Positions 36,880-45,378 of a DNA stretch of 64,000 bases are shown in pieces (the stretch's first letter is position 1; each line of letters opens with the position of its first letter). Position numbers and translations under genes: made by a program. The stretch covers positions 1 through 64,000 of the forward strand of contig NZ_BAFP01000269.1 in assembly GCF_000308455.1 (NCBI RefSeq), read 5' to 3'. Origin of the DNA: Nocardia abscessus NBRC 100374. GTDB taxonomy: Bacteria > Actinomycetota > Actinomycetes > Mycobacteriales > Mycobacteriaceae. The notes beneath the pieces are model-generated. The model was not told where the DNA came from and searched no databases. It saw nothing but the letters and a program-made list of their open reading frames with translations.

Positions 36880-38040
36880 ATGCATGATTCTCGCACTATT
36901 CGGTGGCGCGAGGAGGGTGGGTTGCGGCAGGTCGATCTCGCTGGGGCGGCTCATCTGGAGCTGGTGTCCGGGGTGGCGCAGTTACGTCCGCAGGATGCGA
37001 TGGCGGAAGCGATGTTTCGCGGTTGGCGCGCTCAGCAGGCGGCGCGTGGTCTGCGGGAGGAGACGGTTACGGCCCGGGAGAACCTGGTCCGGCGGTTCAT
37101 GGAGTTCGTCAATGACTACCCGTGGGAGTGGACCCCGGCGCATATCGATGAGTGGTCGCTGTGGCTGACCAGCGAAAAGCGTTTGGCGCCGTCGACGATC
37201 CGCGGTTATCAGGGCGGGTTGCGGCTGTTCAGCGAGTACCTGATCGATGGCCGATACGGGTGGGCGGTGGCATGTGAGGATGCGTTCGGGACATATCCGG
37301 TGGCGATTTGCCACGAGTGGAACACGATCGCTCATCTCAACGACTACGAGGGCCGGCCGGAATCGCGGCCGTTCACTCGGGAGGAGATCCAGCGGTTCCT
37401 GGACTATGCCGACGATCAGGTCGAGCGGGCGGTGCGGTCGAAACGCAAAGGGGCACTGGTCGCTTACCGTGATGCCACGATTTTCAAGGTCATATATGGA
37501 TGGGGCCTACGCCGTTCCGAGGCTGCGAAGCTGGACCTGGTGGACTTCGGCCGTAATCCGAAGGCGCCGCAGTTCGGCCGGTACGGCACGCTCAACGTCC
37601 GCTATGGGAAGGCGAAGCGAGGGCAGCCGGCGCGGCGGCGGAATGTGTTGGCGGTGATGGATTGGGCGGTGGAGGCGGTCGCCGACTACGTCGAGAACGT
37701 GCGGCCGCGGTTCGGCTGCCCGGAGCATCCGGCGCTCTGGGTCACCGAGCGTGGTGGGCGGATCAAGCCCGCGGAGATCAATGCCCGGTTCGTCGCCTAC
37801 CGGGATGCGCTGAAGCTCCCGAAGGAATTAGTCGTGCACAGCGCACGACACGCGTATGTCACTCACCTCACCGAAGATGGGGTTGACCGGCGGTTTATCC
37901 AATCGCAGGTTGGGCACGAATGCGACAGTTCCACGGCGATCTACACCCACGTCAGCTCCGACTACATGAACACCGCACTGGCGAAGGCGCTCGCACCTGC
38001 GCTCGCATCGACCGCCGTTGCGGCAGACAAGGACCGATGA
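36880..38040 (+). CDS. Tyrosine recombinase 2
   Basis: A 386-aa integrase-type recombinase. N-terminal core-binding domain (RGLREETVTARENLVRRFMEF), catalytic domain with Arg in IYGWGLRRSEAAKLDLVD, Lys-region YGKAKRGQPARRR, HSARHAYVTHL and VGHECDSSTAIYTHVSSDY holding the nucleophile Tyr. All catalytic positions look intact. It starts 8 bp after recombinase 1 and its stop overlaps the next ATG (ATGA). It probably acts with recombinase 1 on the ends of the mobile module. Confidence 0.9.
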   Translation: MHDSRTIRWREEGGLRQVDLAGAAHLELVSGVAQLRPQDAMAEAMFRGWRAQQAARGLREETVTARENLVRRFMEFVNDYPWEWTPAHIDEWSLWLTSEKRLAPSTIRGYQGGLRLFSEYLIDGRYGWAVACEDAFGTYPVAICHEWNTIAHLNDYEGRPESRPFTREEIQRFLDYADDQVERAVRSKRKGALVAYRDATIFKVIYGWGLRRSEAAKLDLVDFGRNPKAPQFGRYGTLNVRYGKAKRGQPARRRNVLAVMDWAVEAVADYVENVRPRFGCPEHPALWVTERGGRIKPAEINARFVAYRDALKLPKELVVHSARHAYVTHLTEDGVDRRFIQSQVGHECDSSTAIYTHVSSDYMNTALAKALAPALASTAVAADKDR

Positions 38041-38375
38041 TGCCCGCCAAGCTCGACTACCACTGGCACCTTCGCAAGGTCATGGCAGACCGGGGTATGT
38101 TCCAGACCACCGATCTGCTCGAGCCGCTCGCAGATCGTGAGATCGTGCTCTCGTCGAGCCAGGTCTACCGGCTCGTGGTCGAACGCCCCGAACGGCTGAG
38201 CCTGAAGATCCTGATGGCGTTGCTGGACATCCTCGACTGCACAATCGACGATCTGATCGAGCCGGTGGTCTCCGCGCAGGCTGCCGCTCGCACGAAGAAG
38301 GCGGTCGGCGGCGAAACCAGCCTCGGAGACCTGCGCCCGAAACGGGCTCGCGTCCGCGGCGCCAGCCCGCGGTGA
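38037..38375 (+). CDS. Small helix-turn-helix protein of the recombinase module
   Basis: A 112-aa protein with a Cro/C1-type HTH: WHLRKVMADRGMFQTTDLLEPLADREIVLSSSQVYRLVVERPERLS, then LKILMALLDILDCTIDDLIEPV. It overlaps the genes on both sides by 4 nt, so it is made in step with the recombinases. It could control the operon or act as a directionality factor; both are inference. Confidence 0.85.
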   Translation: MMPAKLDYHWHLRKVMADRGMFQTTDLLEPLADREIVLSSSQVYRLVVERPERLSLKILMALLDILDCTIDDLIEPVVSAQAAARTKKAVGGETSLGDLRPKRARVRGASPR

Positions 38376-40798
38376 CCAGCGCCGACCACGACCGGGTGGT
38401 CTCGGACCCGATCGGGTTCATGACGGACCTGATCGCGGCCGTCGACGGTCGGTGCGAGCCTCAACAGATCCGAACCGTGGTATCGGTCATCGCGGGCGGA
38501 CGAGCCAAATCGCGGCGTCTGGCGGCCTTTCTCGCCGAGCGGCCCGGCGTGTTGACCGATGGACGGTCCCCGGCGCCTCGGGCCATCGGCGACCTGCTGA
38601 TCGAGTTGCGGAAGGTCGGGGCAATGGTCGCCCAGCCTGTCTGCGCCGACTGCGGAAAGCCGATGCGGACCCTGCAACGTCGCGGCCAGGATTGGTACTG
38701 CGGGCCCTGCTGCCAGCGTCCACTGCCCTGCGCCGGCTGCGGCAAGCTCAAGCACGCCTCGACCCGTGATCGCGCGGGACAGCCCCGCTGCGCGCAATGC
38801 CCCGACCGTGACGACCGCGATCCGATCTCGATCATCCATGCCGTCGTCGCCGAACTGGATCCCGCCGTCGAACGCGGTGTCATCGCCGTTGCGGTCGGCA
38901 AGCTCGCATCCCGGCCCAACCATCAGCGCCGAATCGGCTGGGCTTTGGAAGCCCAACCCGAATTACTGACCGGCGCTGGGCATCTCGCGCCGGTCCGCGC
39001 GATCGTCCCACTGATCGAGGCCCTTCACGCGGCAGGGGTCGCCGGGATCGTGCGGCCGTCCTGCCCGCGTTGCCACCGCGTCGTCCACATCGACAAACCG
39101 CTGGACGGGCAACGCGTCTGCCGCACCTGCATCGCCCGCACCCGCATCGAGGAATGCTCACGCTGCGGTGTTCACCGCGAGCCCGCGACTCGTGACGACC
39201 ATGGTCGGGCGATCTGCCCGAACTGTTTGGTCACCGACCCGGACAACCTCGAAGTCTGTCTCAACTGCGGGCGCCGCCGCCCGGTCACCCTGCGAACGCC
39301 TGACGGGCCGATCTGCGGCCCCTGCCCGCCCCTGCCGATCGCATCGTGCTCGATCTGCGGGGAGGAAAAACCTTGCGGCACATCCCGGACAACCGGCCGC
39401 CCATGGTGTCCTTCCTGCCAGCAGCTCACGGCACGATGCAGCTCCTGCGGCCGGACCGCCGCCGTCATCTCTGGCACCCTCGCCCGGCCACGCTGCGGGG
39501 ACTGCACCACCCGCAACCTCTGGCACGACTGCCCGACCTGCAGCGATCCGTCCTATCCGCATCCGGGCCAATGCGTTCGCTGTCTGATCAACCAGCGCCT
39601 CAACGAGATCCTCGGCCCACCCTCGGAATCGCTTCACCCCGGTCTGCAGGCGCTGCGGCACAACATCGCCACCGCTGAACACCCCATCACCGCGATGCGA
39701 TGGCTGAAGAAGAAGTCCGTCGCTCCGGTCGTGGCCGACCTCGCGGCCGGCCGCCGCGAGGTGACTCACGAGGCCCTCGATGAACTTCCCGACAGCCCAC
39801 CCCTCGCGCACCTACGGCAAGTCCTCATCGGTGTCGGCGCCCTGCCGCAACGCGATGAACACATGGTCCGCATCCAGCGATTCACCGACCAGATCCTGGC
39901 CGCCCAGACCGACCCGGAACAACGGCAGGTGCTGCACCGCTACATGGTCTGGCAACTGATCCGGCGGCTCCGGCAACGCAACAACGGACGTGTCACCACC
40001 ATCCAGCAGTTCAACTCGGTGCGCCAACGCAGCTACGCGGCGATCGCCTTCCTGGACTGGCTCACCGCACACGACCTCACACTCGCCACCTGCGGGCAGG
40101 CCGACCTCGACCGATGGCTCACCGACGACACCGCGACAAACCGGGAACCGGCAGGTCATTTCATCCGGTGGGCCCACAAGAACAAGCTGACCAGCGTCCG
40201 TGTCGGCGCCCGCCGCTGGATGGGCCCCACCCGGCCCCTCGAGGACGAGCACCGCTGGATCACCGCGCGCCGCCTGCTGCACGACGACACCCTCAAACCC
40301 GACGACCGGCTGGCGGGCCTGCTGGTACTTCTTTACGCCCAAACCACGGCGGCGATTTCCCGGCTGACCGTCCTCGACCTCGAAACCGAAGCCGACCCCG
40401 TCCGGCTACACCTGGGCAGCTCACCCATACACCTGCCCGAACCGGTCGCCGACCTCGCCCGAACCGTTGCGGCAAATCGCAAGGGCCACGCGACAATCGG
40501 CGCGCTGACTCCATCGATCTGGCTGTTCCCCGGCGGACAGCCCGGTCGGCCCATCAGCACCAGCCATCTCACCCAGCGATTGAAACGACTCGGCATCCGC
40601 CCGGGCGCGGCCCGAAGCACCGCACTGTTCCAGCTCGCCACCGAGATCCCCGCCGCAATCCTAGCCCGCACCCTCGGCATCCACACCGACGTCGCCGTCG
40701 CCTGGCAGCGACTTTCCGCCGGAGACTGGACCAGCTACGCCGCCGACATCAGCCAGCGATCGAAATCGGTGGACCCTGAGCGGGAAACGCCTGCATAG
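38372..40798 (+). CDS. Multi-zinc-ribbon protein with degenerate tyrosine-recombinase-like C-terminus
   Basis: An 808-aa protein. Residues about 85-415 contain some 16 CxxC knuckles (CADCGK, CGPCC, CAGCGK, CAQCP, CPRCHR, CRTCIA, CSRCGV, CPNCLV, CLNCGRR, CGPCP, CSICGE, CPSCQQ, CSSCGR, CGDCTT, CPTCSD, CVRCLI), enough for about eight zinc ribbons. The C-terminal 300 residues follow a recombinase layout (RQRSYAAIAFLDWL, LLVLLYAQTTAAISRLTVLDL, RTLGIHTDVAVAWQRL), but the box-I Arg context, the HxxR His and the Tyr (here Trp) are absent. It is likely a DNA-binding accessory factor. It is coupled to the HTH gene by a GTGA overlap. Confidence 0.85.
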   Translation: MTSADHDRVVSDPIGFMTDLIAAVDGRCEPQQIRTVVSVIAGGRAKSRRLAAFLAERPGVLTDGRSPAPRAIGDLLIELRKVGAMVAQPVCADCGKPMRTLQRRGQDWYCGPCCQRPLPCAGCGKLKHASTRDRAGQPRCAQCPDRDDRDPISIIHAVVAELDPAVERGVIAVAVGKLASRPNHQRRIGWALEAQPELLTGAGHLAPVRAIVPLIEALHAAGVAGIVRPSCPRCHRVVHIDKPLDGQRVCRTCIARTRIEECSRCGVHREPATRDDHGRAICPNCLVTDPDNLEVCLNCGRRRPVTLRTPDGPICGPCPPLPIASCSICGEEKPCGTSRTTGRPWCPSCQQLTARCSSCGRTAAVISGTLARPRCGDCTTRNLWHDCPTCSDPSYPHPGQCVRCLINQRLNEILGPPSESLHPGLQALRHNIATAEHPITAMRWLKKKSVAPVVADLAAGRREVTHEALDELPDSPPLAHLRQVLIGVGALPQRDEHMVRIQRFTDQILAAQTDPEQRQVLHRYMVWQLIRRLRQRNNGRVTTIQQFNSVRQRSYAAIAFLDWLTAHDLTLATCGQADLDRWLTDDTATNREPAGHFIRWAHKNKLTSVRVGARRWMGPTRPLEDEHRWITARRLLHDDTLKPDDRLAGLLVLLYAQTTAAISRLTVLDLETEADPVRLHLGSSPIHLPEPVADLARTVAANRKGHATIGALTPSIWLFPGGQPGRPISTSHLTQRLKRLGIRPGAARSTALFQLATEIPAAILARTLGIHTDVAVAWQRLSAGDWTSYAADISQRSKSVDPERETPA

Positions 40799-40806
40799 TT
40801 CCTGGC

Positions 40807-41613
40807 ATGCACACCGAAGGACTGGACGCCGAGGGATACATCACGCGCGAAGGTTCGCTGAGCCGGGTCCAACCGGAATTCACAGCAGTTGTGGACCACG
40901 CACGCACCCTGATCGCCGACACCTTCGACAACACCCGCATGCACAGCGCTTACCTCTACGGCAGCATCCCACGCGGCACCGCCAAACCGGGGACATCCGA
41001 TCTGGACCTGCTGATCGCGCTACACGATGAGCCCAGCGATCACGACCGGCTCGACGCCGACACACTGGCAGCCGACCTAGACACTTCTTTCGGTCAAATC
41101 AACGGTGCCGGAATCGAACTCGCCAGCACGAGCAAGCTACTCAGTGACCTGGAACGCTACAACCTCGGCTGGTTCGTCGCCTGCTTATGCACCCCACTAC
41201 TGGGCGACGATCTCGCCGGCCAACTACCCCGATACCGCCCCACCGCGGTGCTCGCCCGCGAAACCAACGGAGACCTCGACCAAGCACTCCAACGCTGGCG
41301 TCACCAACGCTCAGCCGAACTCACCGATCCCCAATACCGACGACTCAGCCGAACCGCAGCCCGCAAGATCGTCCGCACCGGCCTGACACTGGTCATGCCC
41401 CGCTGGGGCGGCTGGACCAGCGACCTCGACCGATCCGCTGAAATCTTCGGCCACTACTACCCCGAACGCGCACAGCAGATGCGACTGGCCGCCAGCATCG
41501 CCCGCACACCAGCCACCGACCCCACCCTGCTCGACCTGATCATCGATGATCTCGCCGTCTGGCTGGCCACCGAATACCACACAGTCCACGGAGCCAAAAC
41601 CCCCCGCACCTGA
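40807..41613 (+). CDS. Nucleotidyltransferase-domain protein
   Basis: A 268-aa protein with a pol-beta-type nucleotidyltransferase core: YLYGSIPRGTAKPGTSDLDLLIAL (GSxxRG and the DxD pair) and a third acidic position near GAGIELAS. A helical C-terminal domain follows (ALQRWRHQRSAELTD), as in aminoglycoside adenylyltransferase- or MNT-like proteins. It starts 8 bp after the zinc-ribbon gene, so it belongs to the module as cargo or as a functional part. No HEPN partner gene is visible. Confidence 0.85.
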   Translation: MHTEGLDAEGYITREGSLSRVQPEFTAVVDHARTLIADTFDNTRMHSAYLYGSIPRGTAKPGTSDLDLLIALHDEPSDHDRLDADTLAADLDTSFGQINGAGIELASTSKLLSDLERYNLGWFVACLCTPLLGDDLAGQLPRYRPTAVLARETNGDLDQALQRWRHQRSAELTDPQYRRLSRTAARKIVRTGLTLVMPRWGGWTSDLDRSAEIFGHYYPERAQQMRLAASIARTPATDPTLLDLIIDDLAVWLATEYHTVHGAKTPRT

Positions 41614-41655
41614 ACCAGCTACACCACAGCTGAGACCCACGACCGACACGGATCA

Positions 41656-41853
41656 GTGAGAAGCCGTGACGCGCGAGCATTCGGACGGTTTGAATATCCG
41701 ACGTCACCATTTGTCGAGGACCAGGCTCAGATCGTGTCGCGAGTGCAGCGTCATCTCGCCGAGCGACGCGCGGTGCCACCACCGTTGCCGGCCGCCGGTG
41801 TTCAGGGCTACGACGACAGCGATCTCACGATCTTGTTTGGAGGACAACTGTGA
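41656..41853 (+). CDS. Possible small gene or gene remnant
   Basis: A 65-aa frame ending PLPAAGVQGYDDSDLTILFGGQL. Codon use is acceptable, but the N-terminus looks arbitrary. I do not recognise it. Its last codons contain a ribosome site (GGAGGA) for the next frame and its stop overlaps that GTG, which suggests the two were once a real translated pair. Confidence 0.35.
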   Translation: MRSRDARAFGRFEYPTSPFVEDQAQIVSRVQRHLAERRAVPPPLPAAGVQGYDDSDLTILFGGQL

Positions 41854-42035
41854 GCACTAGGACGACTGCGCAGCCGCCCGCGACGAAGCCCTGGCATGCG
41901 GCAGCGAAGCTGGCCAGCATCGATCGGATAAGCCAGCGCTCTGACGGCTCCACCCTGACCGCATTGGGCATGCCGGAAACGAAGACATCCGCGTCGGCGC
42001 AGGCGGCGTCACCGCACGTGGTTCCGCCGAGCTGA
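41850..42035 (+). CDS. Possible small protein of 61 aa
   Basis: This GTG-started frame has GGAGGA 8 nt upstream and encodes a Ser/Thr/Ala-rich peptide (MSTRTTAQPPATKPWHAAAK, ending ASPHVVPPS) without a membrane segment. It overlaps the preceding stop (GTGA). Unknown; it may be a small secreted, RiPP-like or merely decayed product. The remaining bases up to 42228 show no gene. Confidence 0.4.
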   Translation: MSTRTTAQPPATKPWHAAAKLASIDRISQRSDGSTLTALGMPETKTSASAQAASPHVVPPS

Positions 42036-42228
42036 GTTCGAGGGCCTCAGTGCCTCGTAGTAGCACCGTTCTGGACTGCCGTGGATGACTCTGCGCCAGA
42101 CCTGCGACTGTTCCAACTGGGTCGGGCCGACCGAGTTGGAACTGTCGGAAACCCTGCGTGGTTTGATCGCGAACCTCGGCACGAACGCGAGAACCGACAT
42201 GCACGCCGCCCGAACCATCTGTTTGCCG

Positions 42229-42849
42229 TCACTGAGCCGCGGCCGTTGACCGGCGGCCGCCTCGTACCCTGCCATCGAGCAGTTCCGTTGCGGCGGCGAG
42301 ACTGATGACCGAGTCACGTTGCAAATAGCTCATGGCGTTCAGCGCGGAGTGATGCGCTGGCTCCGACGATCCGTAGACCGCGTCGGCCACAACTCGGAAG
42401 TGGTAGTCGTTCTGGTGGGCGTCAACGGCGGTGTAGTGCACACACACATCGGTCAGGCCTCCCGAGAGGATGACGGTGCTGGCTTTGTATCCACGCAGGA
42501 TCGTGTCGAGATCGGTGTTGAAGAAGGCCGAGTAGCGCCGCTTGCGTACTTCGTACTCGTCCGGCCGGGGCCCGAAGTCGTCGATGAACCCCGCCCCGGG
42601 AGTGCCCTCGATGCAATGCAGATCCTCTACACCGTCGATCTCCCGACCGAGGTCGGTGAGCGTGGGGTGATGAACTTCGCGGATGAAGATGACCGGGATC
42701 GAGGCACGACGAGCGCTGTGTACAAGGCTGCGGATCGCAGAGATCTCCGGTGCGTCGAGTCCGTTATCGGTGGTCGGGACGAAGTCGCGCTGCACATCGA
42801 TGCAGATGAGGACGACGTCGGACGTCGCAGGGGCAGGTAGTTCACGCAT
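42229..42849 (-). CDS. Isochorismatase-family cysteine hydrolase
   Basis: A 206-aa hydrolase. The triad is visible: Asp in LICIDVQRDFVP, Lys in YEVRKRRYSAFF and Cys in LSGGLTDVCVHYTAVDAHQ. Family members hydrolyse isochorismate, nicotinamide, ureidoacrylate or similar amides. It overlaps the upstream permease gene by 8 nt and is co-transcribed with it, so it probably acts on an imported nitrogen compound. A divergent TetR gene likely controls the pair. Confidence 0.9.
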   Translation of the reverse strand: MRELPAPATSDVVLICIDVQRDFVPTTDNGLDAPEISAIRSLVHSARRASIPVIFIREVHHPTLTDLGREIDGVEDLHCIEGTPGAGFIDDFGPRPDEYEVRKRRYSAFFNTDLDTILRGYKASTVILSGGLTDVCVHYTAVDAHQNDYHFRVVADAVYGSSEPAHHSALNAMSYLQRDSVISLAAATELLDGRVRGGRRSTAAAQ

Positions 42850-44323
42850 CGGTACCGATCCTTTGACTTGTTCGACGGTAGCGAAGGAACACAGTGGCGC
42901 CGAGAACGCCGGTGAGCAGGTACATCAGCAGGCATCCCCACTCGACGTACCAGGTGGCGCCGACGTCACGCGGCCATGAGATGTTGATGATTTGCAGAAG
43001 CAGCCATAGCGTGGCGACCGCGTTGACAATCAGTCCGCCGAGTTTGCCCAGTCTGAATACTCCAGGGGTCCACATTCCACGGACGCGAGTGAACAGCATT
43101 GCGGCCACAGGAAGGAAGAAGGCGATGTAGAAGCCGCCTGTGGACATAGCGATCATCACATCGTAGAAGTCGAATCCGACAGCGAGAATCAACAGGCTGC
43201 ACGTTGCCACCGAAGTCGAGGTCAAAGCGTTGCGCGGCAATCGATCTCGGCCGGACAAACGCGTCAGTGCCGCTGAACCCGGCAGCGATCGCTGGACGGC
43301 CATCGCGTGCACGCTGCGCGACAGAGCAGTGCTCACCGCGGCGATCCCGGCAGCGAACCCGATCGATACGACCACCGACATCGGCACGACGACCGCGCTA
43401 CCCAGATTGGACAACAACGTCTCCACGACCGAATCATCGATCGATCCGGCCGCCACGGCCTCGAGATCAGGGACCGCCAGGATCAAAGCCAACCCGGCGT
43501 ACATCACGGTTGCTGCGACCAAGACCAGCGAAGCGATCTGTGCCAGCGGTACGTTGCGCCCGGGGTTCTTCACCTCGGCGGCAAGGTCGCCTGCGCTTTC
43601 GAAACCGATGAACGCCCATCCGACTACCGCAACCGCGGCGAGAAACGGTCCGACAGTGAAAGCCATTCCGCCATCGTCGAATCCGGACCACAGGACCGAG
43701 AGGCTGTTGTGTCGGTGGAAGGCGAGCAGAACCGTCCCGACAAAGAGGCTGCCTATCACCTCGCACGCAATCGACAGCGCGATGAACACCCTGAGCAGGC
43801 GCCGGTCGAGACTGTTCACCAGAGTAGCGATGATCATGAATCCCACCGCGAAAGCCAGCCGCATCCCGGTTCCGGGGTTGTCCAACCCGAACACCGCGGC
43901 GGCAAAAGTACTGGCGGCGAATGCAGCGGCGGCATTGAGTGTGATGAGCGTCCAGATATAGACCCACCCGGTCAGCCACCCGTAGCTCTCGCCCACCAAT
44001 CTTTTCGACCAGGCGTAAACGCCACCCTCTTCTGGCCACCGGCTCGACAACTCACCGAAGACCAAAGCCACGAGCAGTTGACCACCGAGGATAACCACAA
44101 ACGCCCACCAGAACGATGGCCCTGCGATACCCAACGCGATATCGAAGATCGCGTACAGCGCAATGATCGGCGAGATGAACGCGAAAGCGATTCCGAAAAC
44201 AGAACTCAAACTGAAGTCGCGGAGGTCGTCGCTGACGGCGCCGGGCTCATCGCGACGAGTATGAGGCACTGACGTTCCAGCGATCGCACTATGACTTTTA
44301 TTGATCACCCGACCTATATTCAA
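42842..44323 (-). CDS. Amino acid/polyamine/organocation (APC) permease
   Basis: A 493-aa, 12-helix transporter. Helix 1 reads SLSSVFGIAFAFISPIIALYAIFDIALG, and ELSSRWPEEGGVYAWSKRLVG is the APC loop signature. FIGFESAGDLAAEVKNPGRNVPLA fits the helix 6 region. It imports an amine or amino acid. It lies upstream of and overlaps the isochorismatase-type gene, and diverges from a TetR gene across about 96 bp. Confidence 0.9.
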   Translation of the reverse strand: MNIGRVINKSHSAIAGTSVPHTRRDEPGAVSDDLRDFSLSSVFGIAFAFISPIIALYAIFDIALGIAGPSFWWAFVVILGGQLLVALVFGELSSRWPEEGGVYAWSKRLVGESYGWLTGWVYIWTLITLNAAAAFAASTFAAAVFGLDNPGTGMRLAFAVGFMIIATLVNSLDRRLLRVFIALSIACEVIGSLFVGTVLLAFHRHNSLSVLWSGFDDGGMAFTVGPFLAAVAVVGWAFIGFESAGDLAAEVKNPGRNVPLAQIASLVLVAATVMYAGLALILAVPDLEAVAAGSIDDSVVETLLSNLGSAVVVPMSVVVSIGFAAGIAAVSTALSRSVHAMAVQRSLPGSAALTRLSGRDRLPRNALTSTSVATCSLLILAVGFDFYDVMIAMSTGGFYIAFFLPVAAMLFTRVRGMWTPGVFRLGKLGGLIVNAVATLWLLLQIINISWPRDVGATWYVEWGCLLMYLLTGVLGATVFLRYRRTSQRIGTDA

Positions 44324-44350
44324 GACTTGTCGCGACGCGGCAATGTCGTC

Positions 44351-44365
44351 TGCGTTACGAACGCA
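44351..44365. promoter_or_regulatory. Operator candidate between permease and TetR genes
   Basis: TGCGTTACGAACGCA is a perfect inverted repeat (6-bp arms, 3-bp centre) in the short region between the divergent permease and TetR starts. It is the natural site for autoregulation by the TetR protein. Confidence 0.55.
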
Positions 44366-44419
44366 TGAAGCGAGGTAACTATCAGATGACCCTGAACTGC
44401 CTTATGACACCATGAACTC

Positions 44420-45130
44420 GTGGAGACACGAGGTCGAGGGCGCCCCCGCGCGAGCATCCCGACACGCGCAGGCGGTAACACGCGTAGTGAGATTCTCGAC
44501 GCGGCAGCAGAGTTGATTACGACCCAGGGTTTCGGGGCGACCAGCACCCGACAGATCGCCGACGCCGTCGGGGTGCGCCAGAATGTGCTCTACCATCATT
44601 TCGCATCGAAAGACGACCTTCTCGGCACACTGCTAGAGGCACTCATCCGGCCTGCGCTCGACGCCGCCCGCGCGCTGTCTACGTACCCCGCTGCCGACGC
44701 GGTCGACCGCGCAGCGCGTCTGTACGCTCTGTCGCTCTACGACTCCCAGGTGCTAGCCACCTGGAAGTGGAACCTCGGCGTGCTGTTCTTCTTACCCGAA
44801 GCCCATTCAGCGGTCTTCGACTCGGCACTGAACATGCGCCGCGCGCTGAGGCAATTCCATGTCGACTTCGCTGCCGAGGTCGCAGACGACACAAAAAGCG
44901 GACCCGTCGACGATCACACATTTCGACTAGTCGAATCCGTCGCCAACATCCGGGCCGACGGCACACTCACACCGGATAGTCCGCGCCACCTAGCCGTGGC
45001 ATGCCTGCGCCTAGCCGGATGGACTACCGACTTGGACCACGTCATCGACCGGGCGAACCACCTACTGGAAAACATTGACGCACGCATCACTGCCACCGCC
45101 CCCCAGGCAGGGAGTCAAGGTCTCGAGTAG
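44420..45130 (+). CDS. TetR-family regulator
   Basis: A 236-aa regulator with an HTH at about residues 20-66 (RSEILDAAAELITTQGFGATSTRQIADAVGVRQNVLYHHFASKDDLL) and a helical ligand domain. The GTG start is followed by a basic arm (RGRGRPRAS). It is divergent to the permease/isochorismatase operon and probably represses it. A hairpin terminator begins at its stop. Confidence 0.88.
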   Translation: METRGRGRPRASIPTRAGGNTRSEILDAAAELITTQGFGATSTRQIADAVGVRQNVLYHHFASKDDLLGTLLEALIRPALDAARALSTYPAADAVDRAARLYALSLYDSQVLATWKWNLGVLFFLPEAHSAVFDSALNMRRALRQFHVDFAAEVADDTKSGPVDDHTFRLVESVANIRADGTLTPDSPRHLAVACLRLAGWTTDLDHVIDRANHLLENIDARITATAPQAGSQGLE

Positions 45131-45149
45131 CCACCCCGCAGGGGGTGGC
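45130..45149 (+). terminator. Intrinsic terminator after the TetR gene
   Basis: GCCACCCC and GGGGTGGC form an 8-bp stem with a 4-nt loop directly after the stop codon, followed by CTTTCC. Confidence 0.7.
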
Positions 45150-45378
45150 CTTTCCAGCCGCGCCATGTCAAGTTTGATCGACAGAATCTCAGTTATCGGT
45201 GCAGATCGGTTGTGAAACAACGCATTCTGAGCCGCCGACACGGGGATCGGCTGCTCGAGGACTTGCCGTTTCTCGTTCGAGCAGGATCCAAGCGCTGGGG
45301 CAGTGGCATCCGTCGGATCGCACTGGAGCGGACTCGACCGCACCGGCGCCGCGGCAGGGGGGCACGAACGCGCGGTCA

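Noticed and set aside
38037..38375. Second HTH gene as phage repressor
   Set aside because: It is coupled to the recombinases on both sides, and no phage structural or replication genes are present.
35641..40798. Assignment as a classical recombinase-in-trio element or Tn554
   Set aside because: Only two recombinases have catalytic residues, and the third large protein carries a zinc-ribbon array. I saw no defining element ends, so I kept it as an unnamed module.
40807..41613. Nucleotidyltransferase as a MNT/HEPN toxin-antitoxin half
   Set aside because: No HEPN-type partner gene is next to it; spacing ties it to the recombinase operon instead.
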